A DNA stretch of 64,000 bases from Paenibacillus sp. FSL W8-0426 (GCF_037969725.1 NZ_CP150203.1:3054001-3118000), one strand, 5' to 3'; positions 7,996 through 17,013 are shown, numbered from the stretch's first letter. The notes: generated by a model not told the origin, from the letters alone. A program made the numbers and translations.

Positions 7996-8895
7996 ATGGA
8001 TATCAAACAGTTGCGTTATTTCATCGCCCTTGCCGAGGAAAAGCAGGTGACTTCGGCAGCGCGCAGGCTTCATATGTCCCAGCCCCCGCTCAGTCAACAG
8101 CTGAAGCTGATGGAAAGCGAGCTGGGCGTACGGCTGTTTCACCGGAACGGGCGTCATTTGGAGATGACGGCTTCCGGGAAAACGTTGTACGAGCATGCAT
8201 TGACGATTACCCGCCTGATGGAGGAAGCCAAAGAAGAGGTGCGCGAATCCGGCACGGATATTCGGGGGAAATTGTCCATTGGAGTCAATACGTTGTCCGA
8301 TCCGGGGCTGCCGGGTGCACTAAGCCGTTTTCGAGAGCAATATCCCAAAGTGACGTTCAAGATCCAGCAGAACGAAACGAATACGCTCATCCGGTTGATC
8401 CGGGAAAAGATGCTCGACATGGCGATCGTCCGCATGCCCGTCGATATGGAAGGACTGGACTACACGCTGCTCGGGGAAGAGCCTCTTCAATTCGTTGTCG
8501 GGGAGAACGGACCGGCATCCGTAGCAAACCTTGCTCAGGCCGTATCCTACGAAACGATCGCGGGCTATCCGCTGCTGCTCCCCAGTACGGAAGGTCTCGG
8601 ACTATACAATCTGTTGCTGGAGCAATTCCGCTCCAAAGGGCTAACGCCGGACATTATCGGAGAATGCTCCGACATCGGCATGCTGCTGGAACTCGTTTCC
8701 TCCGGATTCGGGGCGTCCATATTGCCCAAGACGTCACTGGCGAGATATATGGATCATCGCCTGCGAACGTATCGCATCGATGATGCAAAGGCGGTATCCG
8801 GTTCGGCCGTAGTCTGGCTGAAACGCCATTATTTGAGCAAAGCGGCCATGCTGCTGATCGATTCGATATCGGACAGGTCATCCCGCGAGCGTTAA
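7996..8895 (+). CDS. LysR-family transcriptional regulator
   Basis: 300 residues starting M-D-I-K-Q-L-R-Y-F at ATG 7996, with GGAGG five nt upstream; longer in-frame starts lack such a site. The N-terminal helix-turn-helix (A-A-R-R-L-H-M-S-Q-P-P-L-S-Q-Q-L) is the classical LysR domain, residues about 90-295 the periplasmic-binding-like co-inducer domain. It is divergent from the ankyrin/NCS2 pair across about 150 bp, the usual layout for a LysR regulator and its target. Ligand unknown; a nucleobase or its metabolite is a guess from the permease. Confidence 0.9.
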   Translation: MDIKQLRYFIALAEEKQVTSAARRLHMSQPPLSQQLKLMESELGVRLFHRNGRHLEMTASGKTLYEHALTITRLMEEAKEEVRESGTDIRGKLSIGVNTLSDPGLPGALSRFREQYPKVTFKIQQNETNTLIRLIREKMLDMAIVRMPVDMEGLDYTLLGEEPLQFVVGENGPASVANLAQAVSYETIAGYPLLLPSTEGLGLYNLLLEQFRSKGLTPDIIGECSDIGMLLELVSSGFGASILPKTSLARYMDHRLRTYRIDDAKAVSGSAVVWLKRHYLSKAAMLLIDSISDRSSRER

Positions 8896-8997
8896 AACCG
8901 GTATTGTTGCATCGGCATGCCGCATATGGGCAACCGGATCAAACTTGTGTTAACATGTGCACTAACGCATTCATAGCAACATGAAGAAGGTGAACCC

Positions 8998-10500
8998 ATG
9001 TCGATTCGAATCAAAATGCTGTTGTCCTTTACGGGGATGGTGGTCATAAGCCTGTTGTTTGTCTTGTTTACGGCAAGTCTCTATACCATTGCAGCGACGG
9101 GGGATCTGCAAAGCTTCCGCGATATTTATAAAGTACATTACCAAGTCAACCCGCTAACCGATCAAGGAGAAGCCATCTTCCAGGAATTGAAATATACAGC
9201 CAAAAACAGCCCGGACGACCTTCAGGACGTCGTTTTGCTGCGCGAGTACGACATGAAGCTGCGAGTCGAGAAATCAGGGCTGTTCGTCAGGCGCGAGAGT
9301 CATCAGATTTTCGAATCGCTGACGTTCAATCAACCGGAACTGGGGAGGGCGCTGCCTCCCTATGATCTGAACAACAACCAAATCCGCAGCACGTTTAACA
9401 TCAGCGAACGATTCTATGCTTACGCCAAATTCGATTTCACATTTTCGGACGGTGAGCGGGGGAGCGTGTTCGTCATTCGGGAGAGAAGCCCGGTTGCCGA
9501 ACTTACGAGTAAACTGCTTCCGGTTATGTCGCTTTTGCTGATCGGCGTGCTGATCGTTACGAACCTGCTGCTTTACCGCTGGATCACTCGAAGTTTCATT
9601 AAGCCGTTGAATCAACTGAAAGACTCTGCAGAGCGAATCAAGGAGGGCAACCTCGCGTTCCAACTCAAGCGCAATTCCAATGACGAGGTCGGACAATTGA
9701 GCGAAGCTTTCGAGAGCATGCGCAACCAATTGCAGCGTTCGAACGAGCTCCGGAAACTGGACGAACAGAACCGAAAGGAGCTCATTTCCAACATTTCGCA
9801 TGATTTGCGTACGCCGATCACCAACATTAAAGGATACATCGAAGGCATTCGCGACGGCGTGGCCAACACCCCTGAGAAAATGGAAAGCTACGTCAACATC
9901 ATTCACGCCAAAGCCGTTAGCATGGACAAGCTGGTCGATGAGCTCTTCTTGTACTCCAAGCTCGACTTGAATCAAGAACCGTTTCTGTTCAAAACGGTGG
10001 ACATCGTCGATTTTTTGGAAGACAGCATCGAGGAATTAAGATACGACATGGAAGGCAAAGGCGTCGTCTTCGGTTGGTTCAACCATGCGGCCGGGCCAGT
10101 CATGGCATCAGTGGATTTGGACAAGCTGCAGCGTACGGTGGTCAACATCGTGGACAATGCGCTTAAATATATGGAAACCGACGGACAGAGGCGATTCGGC
10201 ATTACGCTGGATGCGGACAGCGAATGGATCACGATGGCGTTCATGGATAACGGAAAAGGCATACCGGAAGAGGCCTTGCCCCATATTTTCGAGCGTTTCT
10301 ACCGTGCGGAGCCATCCCGCAATTCCGCAACGGGAGGGAGCGGACTAGGGCTTGCCATCGCCCGTCAAATCATCGACGGCCATGGCGGCTTGATCTGGGC
10401 AGAGAGCGAGAAGGGGGCAGGGACGACGATTTTCATCCAATTGAAACGGCTGACGGAAGAGGAGGTACGGCATGGAGAAAGCCAACATATTGATCATTGA
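8998..10500 (+). CDS. Membrane sensor histidine kinase
   Basis: 500 residues: membrane segment 1 (about 7-30), an extracytoplasmic sensor of about 145 residues, membrane segment 2 (about 176-196), HAMP (about 197-249), HisKA with phospho-acceptor His268 in I-S-N-I-S-H-D-L-R-T-P, and a HATPase_c domain with N-box (V-N-I-V-D-N-A-L-K-Y), D-N-G-K-G-I and a G-L-G-L-A-I-A-R lid. The gene precedes its response regulator and overlaps it by 29 nt; kinase-first order is less common in Bacillota. The nearest downstream gene on the strand after the regulator encodes an SLH cell-surface protein, so a cell-envelope role is plausible (inference). Confidence 0.9.
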   Translation: MSIRIKMLLSFTGMVVISLLFVLFTASLYTIAATGDLQSFRDIYKVHYQVNPLTDQGEAIFQELKYTAKNSPDDLQDVVLLREYDMKLRVEKSGLFVRRESHQIFESLTFNQPELGRALPPYDLNNNQIRSTFNISERFYAYAKFDFTFSDGERGSVFVIRERSPVAELTSKLLPVMSLLLIGVLIVTNLLLYRWITRSFIKPLNQLKDSAERIKEGNLAFQLKRNSNDEVGQLSEAFESMRNQLQRSNELRKLDEQNRKELISNISHDLRTPITNIKGYIEGIRDGVANTPEKMESYVNIIHAKAVSMDKLVDELFLYSKLDLNQEPFLFKTVDIVDFLEDSIEELRYDMEGKGVVFGWFNHAAGPVMASVDLDKLQRTVVNIVDNALKYMETDGQRRFGITLDADSEWITMAFMDNGKGIPEEALPHIFERFYRAEPSRNSATGGSGLGLAIARQIIDGHGGLIWAESEKGAGTTIFIQLKRLTEEEVRHGESQHIDH

Positions 10501-11170
10501 GGACGAAACGACGATTGCGCAATTGGAGCGGGATTATTTTGAGCTTCACGGATTCGCTGTCGATCTTTGCCATACCGGAAACGAAGGGCTGAAGCTGGGG
10601 CTGGAGGAAGACTATAACCTGATCGTTGTTGACCTGATGCTGCCGGGATTGGATGGTTTCGAGTTGTGCAGGCGCATTCGCGAGGTGAAGGAAGTGCCTA
10701 TTCTCGTCGTGTCCGCCAAAAAGGAAGAGATCGACAAAATCCGGACGTTCAATCTGGGCGTCGACGATTTTATCACGAAACCGTTCAGTCCAAGCGAATT
10801 GGTTGCCAGAGCCAAAGCCCATTTGATGAGATACGAGCGGCTGCTCGGCAAAAGCAAACCCGCGGAGCAGGATGAAATTCATGTTCGCGGACTGCACATC
10901 GACAAGGCATCCCGCCGCGTGTTTGCGAATGGCGAAGAAATCGCGATCACTACGAAGGAGTTCGATCTGTTAGTCTTCCTGGCCAGCCATCCTAACAGGG
11001 TATTTGGAAAAACCGAATTGTTCGAACGTATTTGGGGCATGGATTCCAGTGGGGATATCGCCACGGTGACTGTGCACATTCGCAAGCTTCGCGGAAAGCT
11101 TGAGGCTGATCCGTCGAATCCGGAGTATATCGAAACGGTATGGGGAGCAGGGTACCGGTTTACGGTCTGA
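10472..11170 (+). CDS. OmpR/PhoB-type response regulator
   Basis: 232 residues: receiver domain with acidic pair E10-D11 and phospho-acceptor Asp54 (V-V-D-L-M-L-P-G-L-D-G), K-P-F at the switch end, then a winged-helix Trans_reg_C domain (I-T-T-K-E-F-D-L-L-V-F-L-A, V-T-V-H-I-R-K-L-R-G-K-L, and the closing V-W-G-A-G-Y-R-F). Starts inside the kinase gene with a GGAGG about 5 nt upstream, indicating translational coupling. Probable targets include its own operon and the SLH gene that follows, whose promoter region carries an inverted repeat. Confidence 0.92.
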   Translation: MEKANILIIEDETTIAQLERDYFELHGFAVDLCHTGNEGLKLGLEEDYNLIVVDLMLPGLDGFELCRRIREVKEVPILVVSAKKEEIDKIRTFNLGVDDFITKPFSPSELVARAKAHLMRYERLLGKSKPAEQDEIHVRGLHIDKASRRVFANGEEIAITTKEFDLLVFLASHPNRVFGKTELFERIWGMDSSGDIATVTVHIRKLRGKLEADPSNPEYIETVWGAGYRFTV

Positions 11171-11219
11171 GTTTCGATAAAAATTCGCCAAAGTTTATTT
11201 TTTGTTAATCTTTTTGCCC

Positions 11220-11249
11220 TTGGGAGTTTCTTTCTATCCTCTATGATAG
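11220..11249 (+). promoter_or_regulatory. Promoter of the SLH-protein gene
   Basis: TTGGGA (11220-11225), 16-bp spacer, TATGAT (11242-11247). CTATC and GATAG (11234-11249) form a short dyad around the -10, a possible regulator site. An AGAGGAGG site leads into ATG 11291. Confidence 0.5.
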
Positions 11250-11290
11250 GAATACAGGCAATAACAACCCATTAGAGGAGGAAATTCAGC

Positions 11291-12796
11291 ATGAAACTCA
11301 CAGCCAAAAAATTCGCCGCATTGTTAACCATAGCCGCATTAGGAACGACAGCACTTCCGACCTCTTATCATCAGGCATACGCAGCTCCAAGCACCGTGAA
11401 CGTCTCGGCGACAGGATTGCAGTTGGCCTCACAGATTGAAGCCGCCATTAAGGAATTGAACGATCTCGGCATCATGAACGGATATGCAGACGGCTCGATG
11501 GGAGAGCAGCGGGAAATCAACCGCGCCGAACTCGCCACATTGTTATATAAAGGGTTTGGACTGGAAAACAAGTCGGGTGAAGGCGTGCAATTGTCCGACG
11601 TCAATGCCAATGCATGGTATGCGCCATACGCATCGAAGCTTGTTGAACTCGGCATCATGAAAGCCGACAACGGTCAGTTCAATCCGCAAGCCACCATAAC
11701 GGATGCGGAGCTCGCTGAAGCCGTTTCCTCGGTGCTGCAGCGGGACATCAAATCCGTTCAGCACTGGATGAACGCATTTTACGTGGAGAGCAGCCCAGTA
11801 ACGCGGGGAGAAACGGCGGTCTTGCTGCAAACGGCCCGTTTGGCCATTCCTTCCGAAGAAGCACAGGTGACCAGCGTTCGATCGCTGAACGCCATTACGC
11901 TGATCGTTACGTTCGACAGACCATTGACAGCAGCGGATGAAGTTTTTGCCAAAGCACAAACGGATTTGGCGATCAGCGGAGGGTTGAAATTAACCAACAT
12001 GCCTCGTTTGAAAACAGGGTCGATCGCAACCTATATCGTTCCGACGTCCGTTCAGAACGAGGGCGAATTCTATCGTCTTACATACAAAGGGAAAGCTGCA
12101 GGCACATTCACGGGCAGCGGCACCAAACTGAATATGACGACAGCAACCCAGATCACGAACGATACATTTGAGCTTGAAGCTCTGCAAGCGAATGGCGTCG
12201 TCGACTACGGGTACGTCATTTCCGCATACAGCGGCGGACGTGGCGCAAACGCATTCGTGCTGGACGACAGCGAAGAAGCAGCAGGAAAAACGTATCAGAT
12301 CATCTCTTCCATGCAAGCAAGAGAAGTGGTGATCACACCGGAAGGCGGCGAGCCGATTGTTGCGAAATACGTTCCGTTCACCCAATCGACGGATGGCAAA
12401 CAAAAGCCGAAATTCCGCATGCCGGAAGGGCAGGTGCTGCAACCTGGCGTGAAATATACGGTGACTTCCGATTGGGCAAACATTGCCAATCCTTCGTTCG
12501 TGGCGTCAACGTTCGAACCGCTCCAGATTGAAAGCGCGCAGGCCTTGAGTGAAACGTCCGTGGAAGTCACGCTGGCCCAAGATCCTGGCGATGAACTGTT
12601 CTCCGGCCGCAGCGTCACGCTGACATCGCCGGAAGGAGACGTATTGACGGCGACATACAAATATTCGAGCCGCAAAGGCGCGACAGGCGTATTTGACCTG
12701 TCTGGCGACGGCAAGCTGGTAACTGGCACAACGTACACCGTGGCACCTGTCGGTGAATGGGCAGTCGCTGTTTCGGTAACGACGACATTTGAGTAA
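11291..12796 (+). CDS. Secreted S-layer-homology (SLH) domain protein
   Basis: 501 residues. Signal peptide of about 31 residues (K-L-T-A-K-K-F, hydrophobic core, A-Y-A-A-P). Residues about 45-190 hold two to three degenerate SLH motifs (A-I-K-E-L-N-D-L-G-I-M-N-G-Y-A-D-G-S followed by I-N-R-A-E-L-A, then V-E-L-G-I-M-K-A-D-N-G-Q-F-N-P-Q-A), which anchor proteins to pyruvylated wall polymers. The remaining 300 residues look like tandem beta-sandwich (Ig/Big-like) repeats with T-S-V-R-S-L-N-A-I-T-L-I-V-T-F and I-E-S-A-Q-A-L-S-E-T-S-V-E-V-T-L. No catalytic motif seen, so it is probably structural or adhesive. Located 120 nt after a two-component system and closed by a strong terminator. Confidence 0.88.
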   Translation: MKLTAKKFAALLTIAALGTTALPTSYHQAYAAPSTVNVSATGLQLASQIEAAIKELNDLGIMNGYADGSMGEQREINRAELATLLYKGFGLENKSGEGVQLSDVNANAWYAPYASKLVELGIMKADNGQFNPQATITDAELAEAVSSVLQRDIKSVQHWMNAFYVESSPVTRGETAVLLQTARLAIPSEEAQVTSVRSLNAITLIVTFDRPLTAADEVFAKAQTDLAISGGLKLTNMPRLKTGSIATYIVPTSVQNEGEFYRLTYKGKAAGTFTGSGTKLNMTTATQITNDTFELEALQANGVVDYGYVISAYSGGRGANAFVLDDSEEAAGKTYQIISSMQAREVVITPEGGEPIVAKYVPFTQSTDGKQKPKFRMPEGQVLQPGVKYTVTSDWANIANPSFVASTFEPLQIESAQALSETSVEVTLAQDPGDELFSGRSVTLTSPEGDVLTATYKYSSRKGATGVFDLSGDGKLVTGTTYTVAPVGEWAVAVSVTTTFE

Positions 12797-12946
12797 GAGA
12801 GCGGACGTAAACATTCCGGACCGAGGCGGCGTATCGCCGCTCACCCACGCCAAGTACAACGGATTTAAGGAAATAGAAGCCATCCCTGCTGCAGGCAATT
12901 GCCAAAGAGTAGACTTAGTTTCAAATTGCAAATCCCATCAAAAACG

Positions 12947-12986
12947 AAAACCGGCCTTCTCCTAATGTGGGGAAGGCCGGTTTTTT
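12947..12986. terminator. Bidirectional terminator between SLH gene and ytbE
   Basis: CCGGCCTTCTCC (12951-12962) pairs with GGGGAAGGCCGG (12969-12980), flanked by A4 and T6. A smaller hairpin GCGGCG-TAT-CGCCGC occurs earlier (about 12826-12840). Confidence 0.9.
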
Positions 12987-13021
12987 GAAATCACCAATGT
13001 TTATCGGTGCAATGACAAGGC

Positions 13022-13864
13022 TTAAAAATCGAAATTGTCCGGGTCGGGTCCGACGCGCAGATTTTCGTTCATCGCCGTAATTTGCTTCATTTCATCGGCG
13101 GACAGTTCAAAGTCGAACACATCGGCATTGGAAACGATCCGCTGCTCTTTGGTGGATTTCGGAATCGTCACCACGCCATTTTGCAGATCCCAACGGATGA
13201 TGACTTGGGCCACTTCCTTGTTGTGTTTGTCCGCGATTTCCCGGAGCAGCGGATGGTCAAGCAATTGTCCTTGCATCAACGGTGACCACGCCTCCAATTG
13301 AATGCCGTGCTCGCGGCAGAAGTCGCCGACTTCCTGCTGGGTGAGACGAGGATGGTATTCCACCTGATTGACCATGGGCACAACTTTGGCGTCCTTCATC
13401 AAATCCTGCAGATGATGAACCTGGAAGTTGCTGACACCGATCGCTTTCACTTTGCCGGATGCATAGAGCGTCTCCAATGCTCTCCAGGCCTCTTTATATT
13501 TTCCGGCAACCGGCCAATGAATGAGGTACAGATCCAGGTAATCCAATCCCAATTTTTGCAGACTTGCCTCATATGCGGCAAGAGTGGACTCATATCCAAG
13601 ATCGGCATTCCATACTTTCGAAGTGATGAACAATTCGTCACGGCTTATTCCGGCATTTTTCATACCTTGGCGGATGCCTTCGCCGACTCCTGATTCATTG
13701 CCATAAATAGCAGCGGTATCGATGCTCCGATAACCTTGCCCAATCGCATATTGAACCGCATGAACGAGTTCCTGTCCTTCTTCCACCTTGAATACGCCGA
13801 GGCCCAGGCCTGGCATGTTGACTCCATTATGCAGCGTGACTGTATCTTGCAAATTTTTTATCAT
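13022..13864 (-). CDS. ytbE: Aldo/keto reductase (YtbE-like)
   Basis: 280 residues with the complete AKR catalytic tetrad Asp49, Tyr54, Lys83 and His116 (L-I-H-W-P), and the NADPH-binding I-P-K-S-T motif near residue 234. AKRs reduce aldehydes and ketones with NADPH in the cytosol. It overlaps the upstream MFS gene by 4 nt (ATGA), so the two are translationally coupled. The set MFS-AKR with a divergent HxlR regulator matches B. subtilis ytbD-ytbE/ytcD, suggesting joint detoxification of a carbonyl or electrophile (inference). Confidence 0.88.
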   Translation of the reverse strand: MIKNLQDTVTLHNGVNMPGLGLGVFKVEEGQELVHAVQYAIGQGYRSIDTAAIYGNESGVGEGIRQGMKNAGISRDELFITSKVWNADLGYESTLAAYEASLQKLGLDYLDLYLIHWPVAGKYKEAWRALETLYASGKVKAIGVSNFQVHHLQDLMKDAKVVPMVNQVEYHPRLTQQEVGDFCREHGIQLEAWSPLMQGQLLDHPLLREIADKHNKEVAQVIIRWDLQNGVVTIPKSTKEQRIVSNADVFDFELSADEMKQITAMNENLRVGPDPDNFDF

Positions 13865-15102
13865 GATTGTGCCTCCAATGAATGGTTTTGTTGGTATTGT
13901 GTTTGTTGCGGTTTATCGGCTCGGGCGTCGCGTTTTTCAAGCAGCCGGCTCCAGCCTGTAAGAATAACCGCGCCTGCGACCATCAGCGCTCCGATCCAGG
14001 CGGTGTGGATCAAGCCGATCGAATCGGTGATCACGCCGCCGAGATACGAGCCGATGGCGATGCCTGCATTAAATGCCGCGATGTTGATCGCGGACGCGAC
14101 ATCCACCGCTGATGGAACATAACGCTCTGCAAGCACGACGACATGCGACTGCAAGCCGGGAACGTTCATGAAAGCGAACAAGCCCATGAGAATTAAAGTT
14201 ATGAGACCGGCAACCTTATACGGTGCTGTGAAGTACATGGCAAACAGGACGATGGCCTGAATGATGAACATGAAAAATAATGCGCGCAGCGTATTCCGGT
14301 TAGCCAGTTTGCCGCCAGCCATGTTGCCGATGGCGATCGCAACGCCGTAGACGAGAAGAATGATGGCAACGGTGCTTTCTCCAAATCCCGTAATGGTTTG
14401 AAGCATTGGCGACAGGTACGTGTACACCACGAAGGTGCCGCCGTATCCCAAAGCGGTAATCATGAACATCAACAACAAGCGTCCGTTCGTGATCAGCTTG
14501 TACTGATCCCGGAAAGAAGCCTTCGCGCCTTTGCGCAGATCGGACGGAACGAGCAGGGCGTTTGCGACAAATGCTGCTGCACCGATGGCGACGATAATGA
14601 TGAATGCGACGCGCCATCCAAATTGCTGCCCGATAAAGGTACCGATCGGCACTCCGGTTACCGTAGCCACGGTAAGGCCGGTAAACATGATCGAAATGGC
14701 GCTCGCCCGTCGGTGCTCAGGCACGACGTCCGCGGCGATCGTCGACCCGATCGACATAAACACGCCGTGGGAGAACGCGGACACGACCCGTGCGGCCAGC
14801 AGCATGCCGATGCTGGTTGCCGACGCCGCCAGCGCGTTGCCGATGATGAATACGACCATAATCCACAGCAGCAACGTTTTGCGTGGTATTTTCGAAGTGA
14901 CGGACGTCAGTACGGGCGCTCCGAACGTGACGCCCAGCGCATATAGTGAAACGGTCAGCCCTGCCGTTGTGACGGAAATATGCATGTCCTCCGCGATCAG
15001 GGGCAGCAGCCCGACGCTGATGAACTCGGTGGTGCCGATGGCAAAGGCGCTAATGGCCAAAGCCAACAGCGCAAGCAGGCTGCGTTTGTTGTCCGTAGAC
15101 AT
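13861..15102 (-). CDS. ytbD: MFS drug-efflux-type transporter (YtbD-like)
   Basis: 413 residues with 12 predicted membrane segments, beginning L-A-L-L-A-L-A-I-S-A-F-A-I-G-T-T-E-F, typical of the AraJ/YdhP/YtbD branch of drug:H+ antiporters. The short hydrophilic C-terminus ends in a Lys/Arg/Gln-rich tail. First gene of a two-gene operon with the aldo/keto reductase and divergent from an HxlR gene, 203 bp away, whose operator-like palindromes lie between them. Substrate unknown. Confidence 0.88.
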   Translation of the reverse strand: MSTDNKRSLLALLALAISAFAIGTTEFISVGLLPLIAEDMHISVTTAGLTVSLYALGVTFGAPVLTSVTSKIPRKTLLLWIMVVFIIGNALAASATSIGMLLAARVVSAFSHGVFMSIGSTIAADVVPEHRRASAISIMFTGLTVATVTGVPIGTFIGQQFGWRVAFIIIVAIGAAAFVANALLVPSDLRKGAKASFRDQYKLITNGRLLLMFMITALGYGGTFVVYTYLSPMLQTITGFGESTVAIILLVYGVAIAIGNMAGGKLANRNTLRALFFMFIIQAIVLFAMYFTAPYKVAGLITLILMGLFAFMNVPGLQSHVVVLAERYVPSAVDVASAINIAAFNAGIAIGSYLGGVITDSIGLIHTAWIGALMVAGAVILTGWSRLLEKRDARADKPQQTQYQQNHSLEAQS

Positions 15103-15221
15103 GAATGTTCCCTCCTGTATAGGTTATGATGCAAAGTAGATGCCAGCTTGATTTGTTAATCCGTAAAGCGTGGCACTTCTCGGCGACAAATGCTATTATG
15201 GAGGATGAATTCAAAGGTTGG

Positions 15222-15272
15222 AAGTACGTACTTTTTTGTACTATAGGAACCTGAAAGTACGATAGGTACTTT
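15222..15272. promoter_or_regulatory. Candidate HxlR operators (GTAC palindromes)
   Basis: A perfect 12-bp palindrome AAGTACGTACTT (15222-15233), a lone GTAC (15238-15241), and AAAGTAC-gatag-GTACTTT (15254-15272) sit just upstream of ytcD in the divergent intergenic region. HxlR-family regulators bind such dyads near their own genes; assignment is inferred from position and symmetry. Confidence 0.65.
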
Positions 15273-15305
15273 TTGGTGCCTACCTTACGCAATGGAGAGA
15301 TGAAG

Positions 15306-15695
15306 ATGAAGGACAAAAAATATAACATCGGGGTAGAGGCAACGCTGGACGTCATCGGGGGGAAATGGAAATGCGTCATTCTGTGCCATCTGACCCATGG
15401 ACGGAGAAGAACCAGCGAGTTGAAGCGGCTCATGCCAGACATCACGCAAAAAATGCTGACGCAGCAGCTGCGCGAGCTTGAAGCCGACGGCATTATCAAA
15501 CGGATCGTGCACCATGAAATTCCTCCCAAGGTGGAGTATGAATTGAGCGAATACGGGCAAAGCCTGCAAAGCATTCTCGATGCGTTATGCGCATGGGGGG
15601 AACAGCACATCTGTAATGTGTACGGCCATTACGACGTGCTCGACCAAAATCCGCTGAACGAACATTTGCGATCCTCCGCGAATGAACCGCAATAA
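15306..15695 (+). CDS. ytcD: HxlR-family (MarR-like) regulator, YtcD-like
   Basis: 130 residues from ATG 15306, which has GGAGAG about 7 nt upstream; an ATG at 15300 is too close to that site. The family signature T-L-D-V-I-G-G-K-W-K begins near residue 13, followed by a winged helix (S-E-L-K-R-L-M, I-T-Q-K-M-L-T-Q-Q-L-R-E-L). Cysteines at 23 and 27 next to the W-K motif could sense electrophiles or oxidants, as in related YodB/HypR proteins, but this is not demonstrated. Divergent from ytbD-ytbE, the probable regulated operon. The last 20 residues are hydrophilic and poorly conserved. Confidence 0.88.
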   Translation: MKDKKYNIGVEATLDVIGGKWKCVILCHLTHGRRRTSELKRLMPDITQKMLTQQLRELEADGIIKRIVHHEIPPKVEYELSEYGQSLQSILDALCAWGEQHICNVYGHYDVLDQNPLNEHLRSSANEPQ

Positions 15696-15746
15696 CGAAC
15701 CCGCAGAATGAACTTAAGCCGTCTCGTAGCCCTCTGGAAAATGACC

Positions 15747-15784
15747 AAAGCCCTGCCAATCCATGGATTGGCAGGGCTTTTGAA
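15747..15784. terminator. Bidirectional terminator after ytcD
   Basis: AAAGCCCTGCCAAT (15747-15760), loop CCATGG, ATTGGCAGGGCTTT (15767-15780): a perfect 14-bp stem between convergent genes. Confidence 0.9.
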
Positions 15785-15848
15785 GGTTGTTACATCGTCT
15801 AACATGGATACTCTACAGCATGATGTATGCATGGGAGTTGTTTTGCAT

Positions 15849-16628
15849 TCAACGCGGTTCCTTGGTTGCCCGTGCAGCTTTCACATATTTAAGCTGTGCA
15901 ACGATGATCACGCTGATAATGACCAGCAAAAACCAGGAGCTGATCTTGCTGAAACTGACCAGATGCCAGGTTTCGTGCTGGTCCGGATATTTCCAGCCAT
16001 TAAAAAAGGTAGCGATATTCTCGGCTGCCCAAATGAAAAATCCGACAATGAGGAACGCGATCGTTAACGGCATGCGATATGTTTTGGTACGTACTCTATA
16101 GATGATCCAAGTTTTCCAGAAGACGATAAACACCAACGCCGTCAACCACCAGCGAAAATCAGGAATGAAATGATGGGTGAAAAAGTTGAGGTATATCGCT
16201 CCGCCAAGCAGGAAGGAAGACGCGCCTCCAGGCCATCCGGTCATATCCATCCGCAGCCTGCGCCAGATCTGGCACATGAAGCTCGCCACGCTCGCGTACA
16301 TGAACCCGCTGTAGAGCGGAACTCCGAACAGTTTGGTATACGCTTCTTCAGGGTACGACCAAGATCCCATCCAGACTTTATACAATTCAAGTGCCAGGCC
16401 GATGACGTGAAAGACGCAGATGACTTTGATTTCGTCGAGGGTTTCCAGTCCGCTGAGGTACATAACATACTGCACGCCGAGCAATATGAGCAGGATCGCA
16501 TCGTAACGATGCAGGAAAGGAATCTCGATGATGCTGGTCAGGGCCAGCGTTCCAAAGATGGCGACCGGGAAAATGCAGCTCATCGCCTGATGATATCCAA
16601 AATGGAAAAGTTGAATGAAAGCTTTCAA
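15849..16628 (-). CDS. yoaT: DUF817 integral membrane protein (YoaT-like)
   Basis: About 259 residues with seven to eight predicted membrane segments and Trp/His-rich loops (F-F-T-H-H-F-I-P-D-F-R-W-W, W-K-Y-P-D-Q-H-E-T-W), characteristic of DUF817, whose function is unknown. The best start is TTG 16628 (L-K-A-F-I-Q-L-F) with GGAAGGAG 10 nt upstream; an in-frame ATG at 16688 would add 20 residues that do not resemble the family. Its upstream region contains a copy of the intergenic repeat family. No operon partner. Confidence 0.8.
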   Translation of the reverse strand: MKAFIQLFHFGYHQAMSCIFPVAIFGTLALTSIIEIPFLHRYDAILLILLGVQYVMYLSGLETLDEIKVICVFHVIGLALELYKVWMGSWSYPEEAYTKLFGVPLYSGFMYASVASFMCQIWRRLRMDMTGWPGGASSFLLGGAIYLNFFTHHFIPDFRWWLTALVFIVFWKTWIIYRVRTKTYRMPLTIAFLIVGFFIWAAENIATFFNGWKYPDQHETWHLVSFSKISSWFLLVIISVIIVAQLKYVKAARATKEPR

Positions 16629-16701
16629 AACGGTTGTGCTCCTTCCGATGCACTGCCTGAATGCGATGGATGACATGACGTCATTCATTCGTTTTAATGT
16701 C

Positions 16702-16895
16702 TATAGAAACCGCGTTAATCAATCACACAAGGCCACTGCGAGTGCAGTACCATCTTCCGATCGCTGTTATCCCCAGATTTTTTTGAATCCCCTTTCTAAG
16801 GGGAAAATCCGGTGATAAATGCGACCGCTTCGCTTCTCCAGACTGGTTCTGCCTCTCCGTTAACGTGTGTATGTTTTTTGCGGTTTATTTACATA
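16702..16895 (+). repeat. Intergenic repeat, copy A (full, 194 bp)
   Basis: Begins TATAGAAACCGC and ends GCGGTTTATTTACATA. Contains the conserved blocks GCAGTACCATCTTCCGA, TTATCCCCAGATTTT, CCCCTTTCTAAGGGG, AAAATCCGGTGATAA, GGTTCTGCCTCTCCG and ACGTGTGTATG in that order. Non-coding. Lies upstream of yoaT and downstream of metE. Confidence 0.85.
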
Positions 16896-17013
16896 GCCCA
16901 TTCATCATAATATATGTGATCAGGCAGAAAAAGAGAAAAAAACGGATATACATCTTCTTGTTTTAGCCGAAAAGGAATGAAAGCGAACGACTGCTTTTAG
17001 CATAACGCACACA

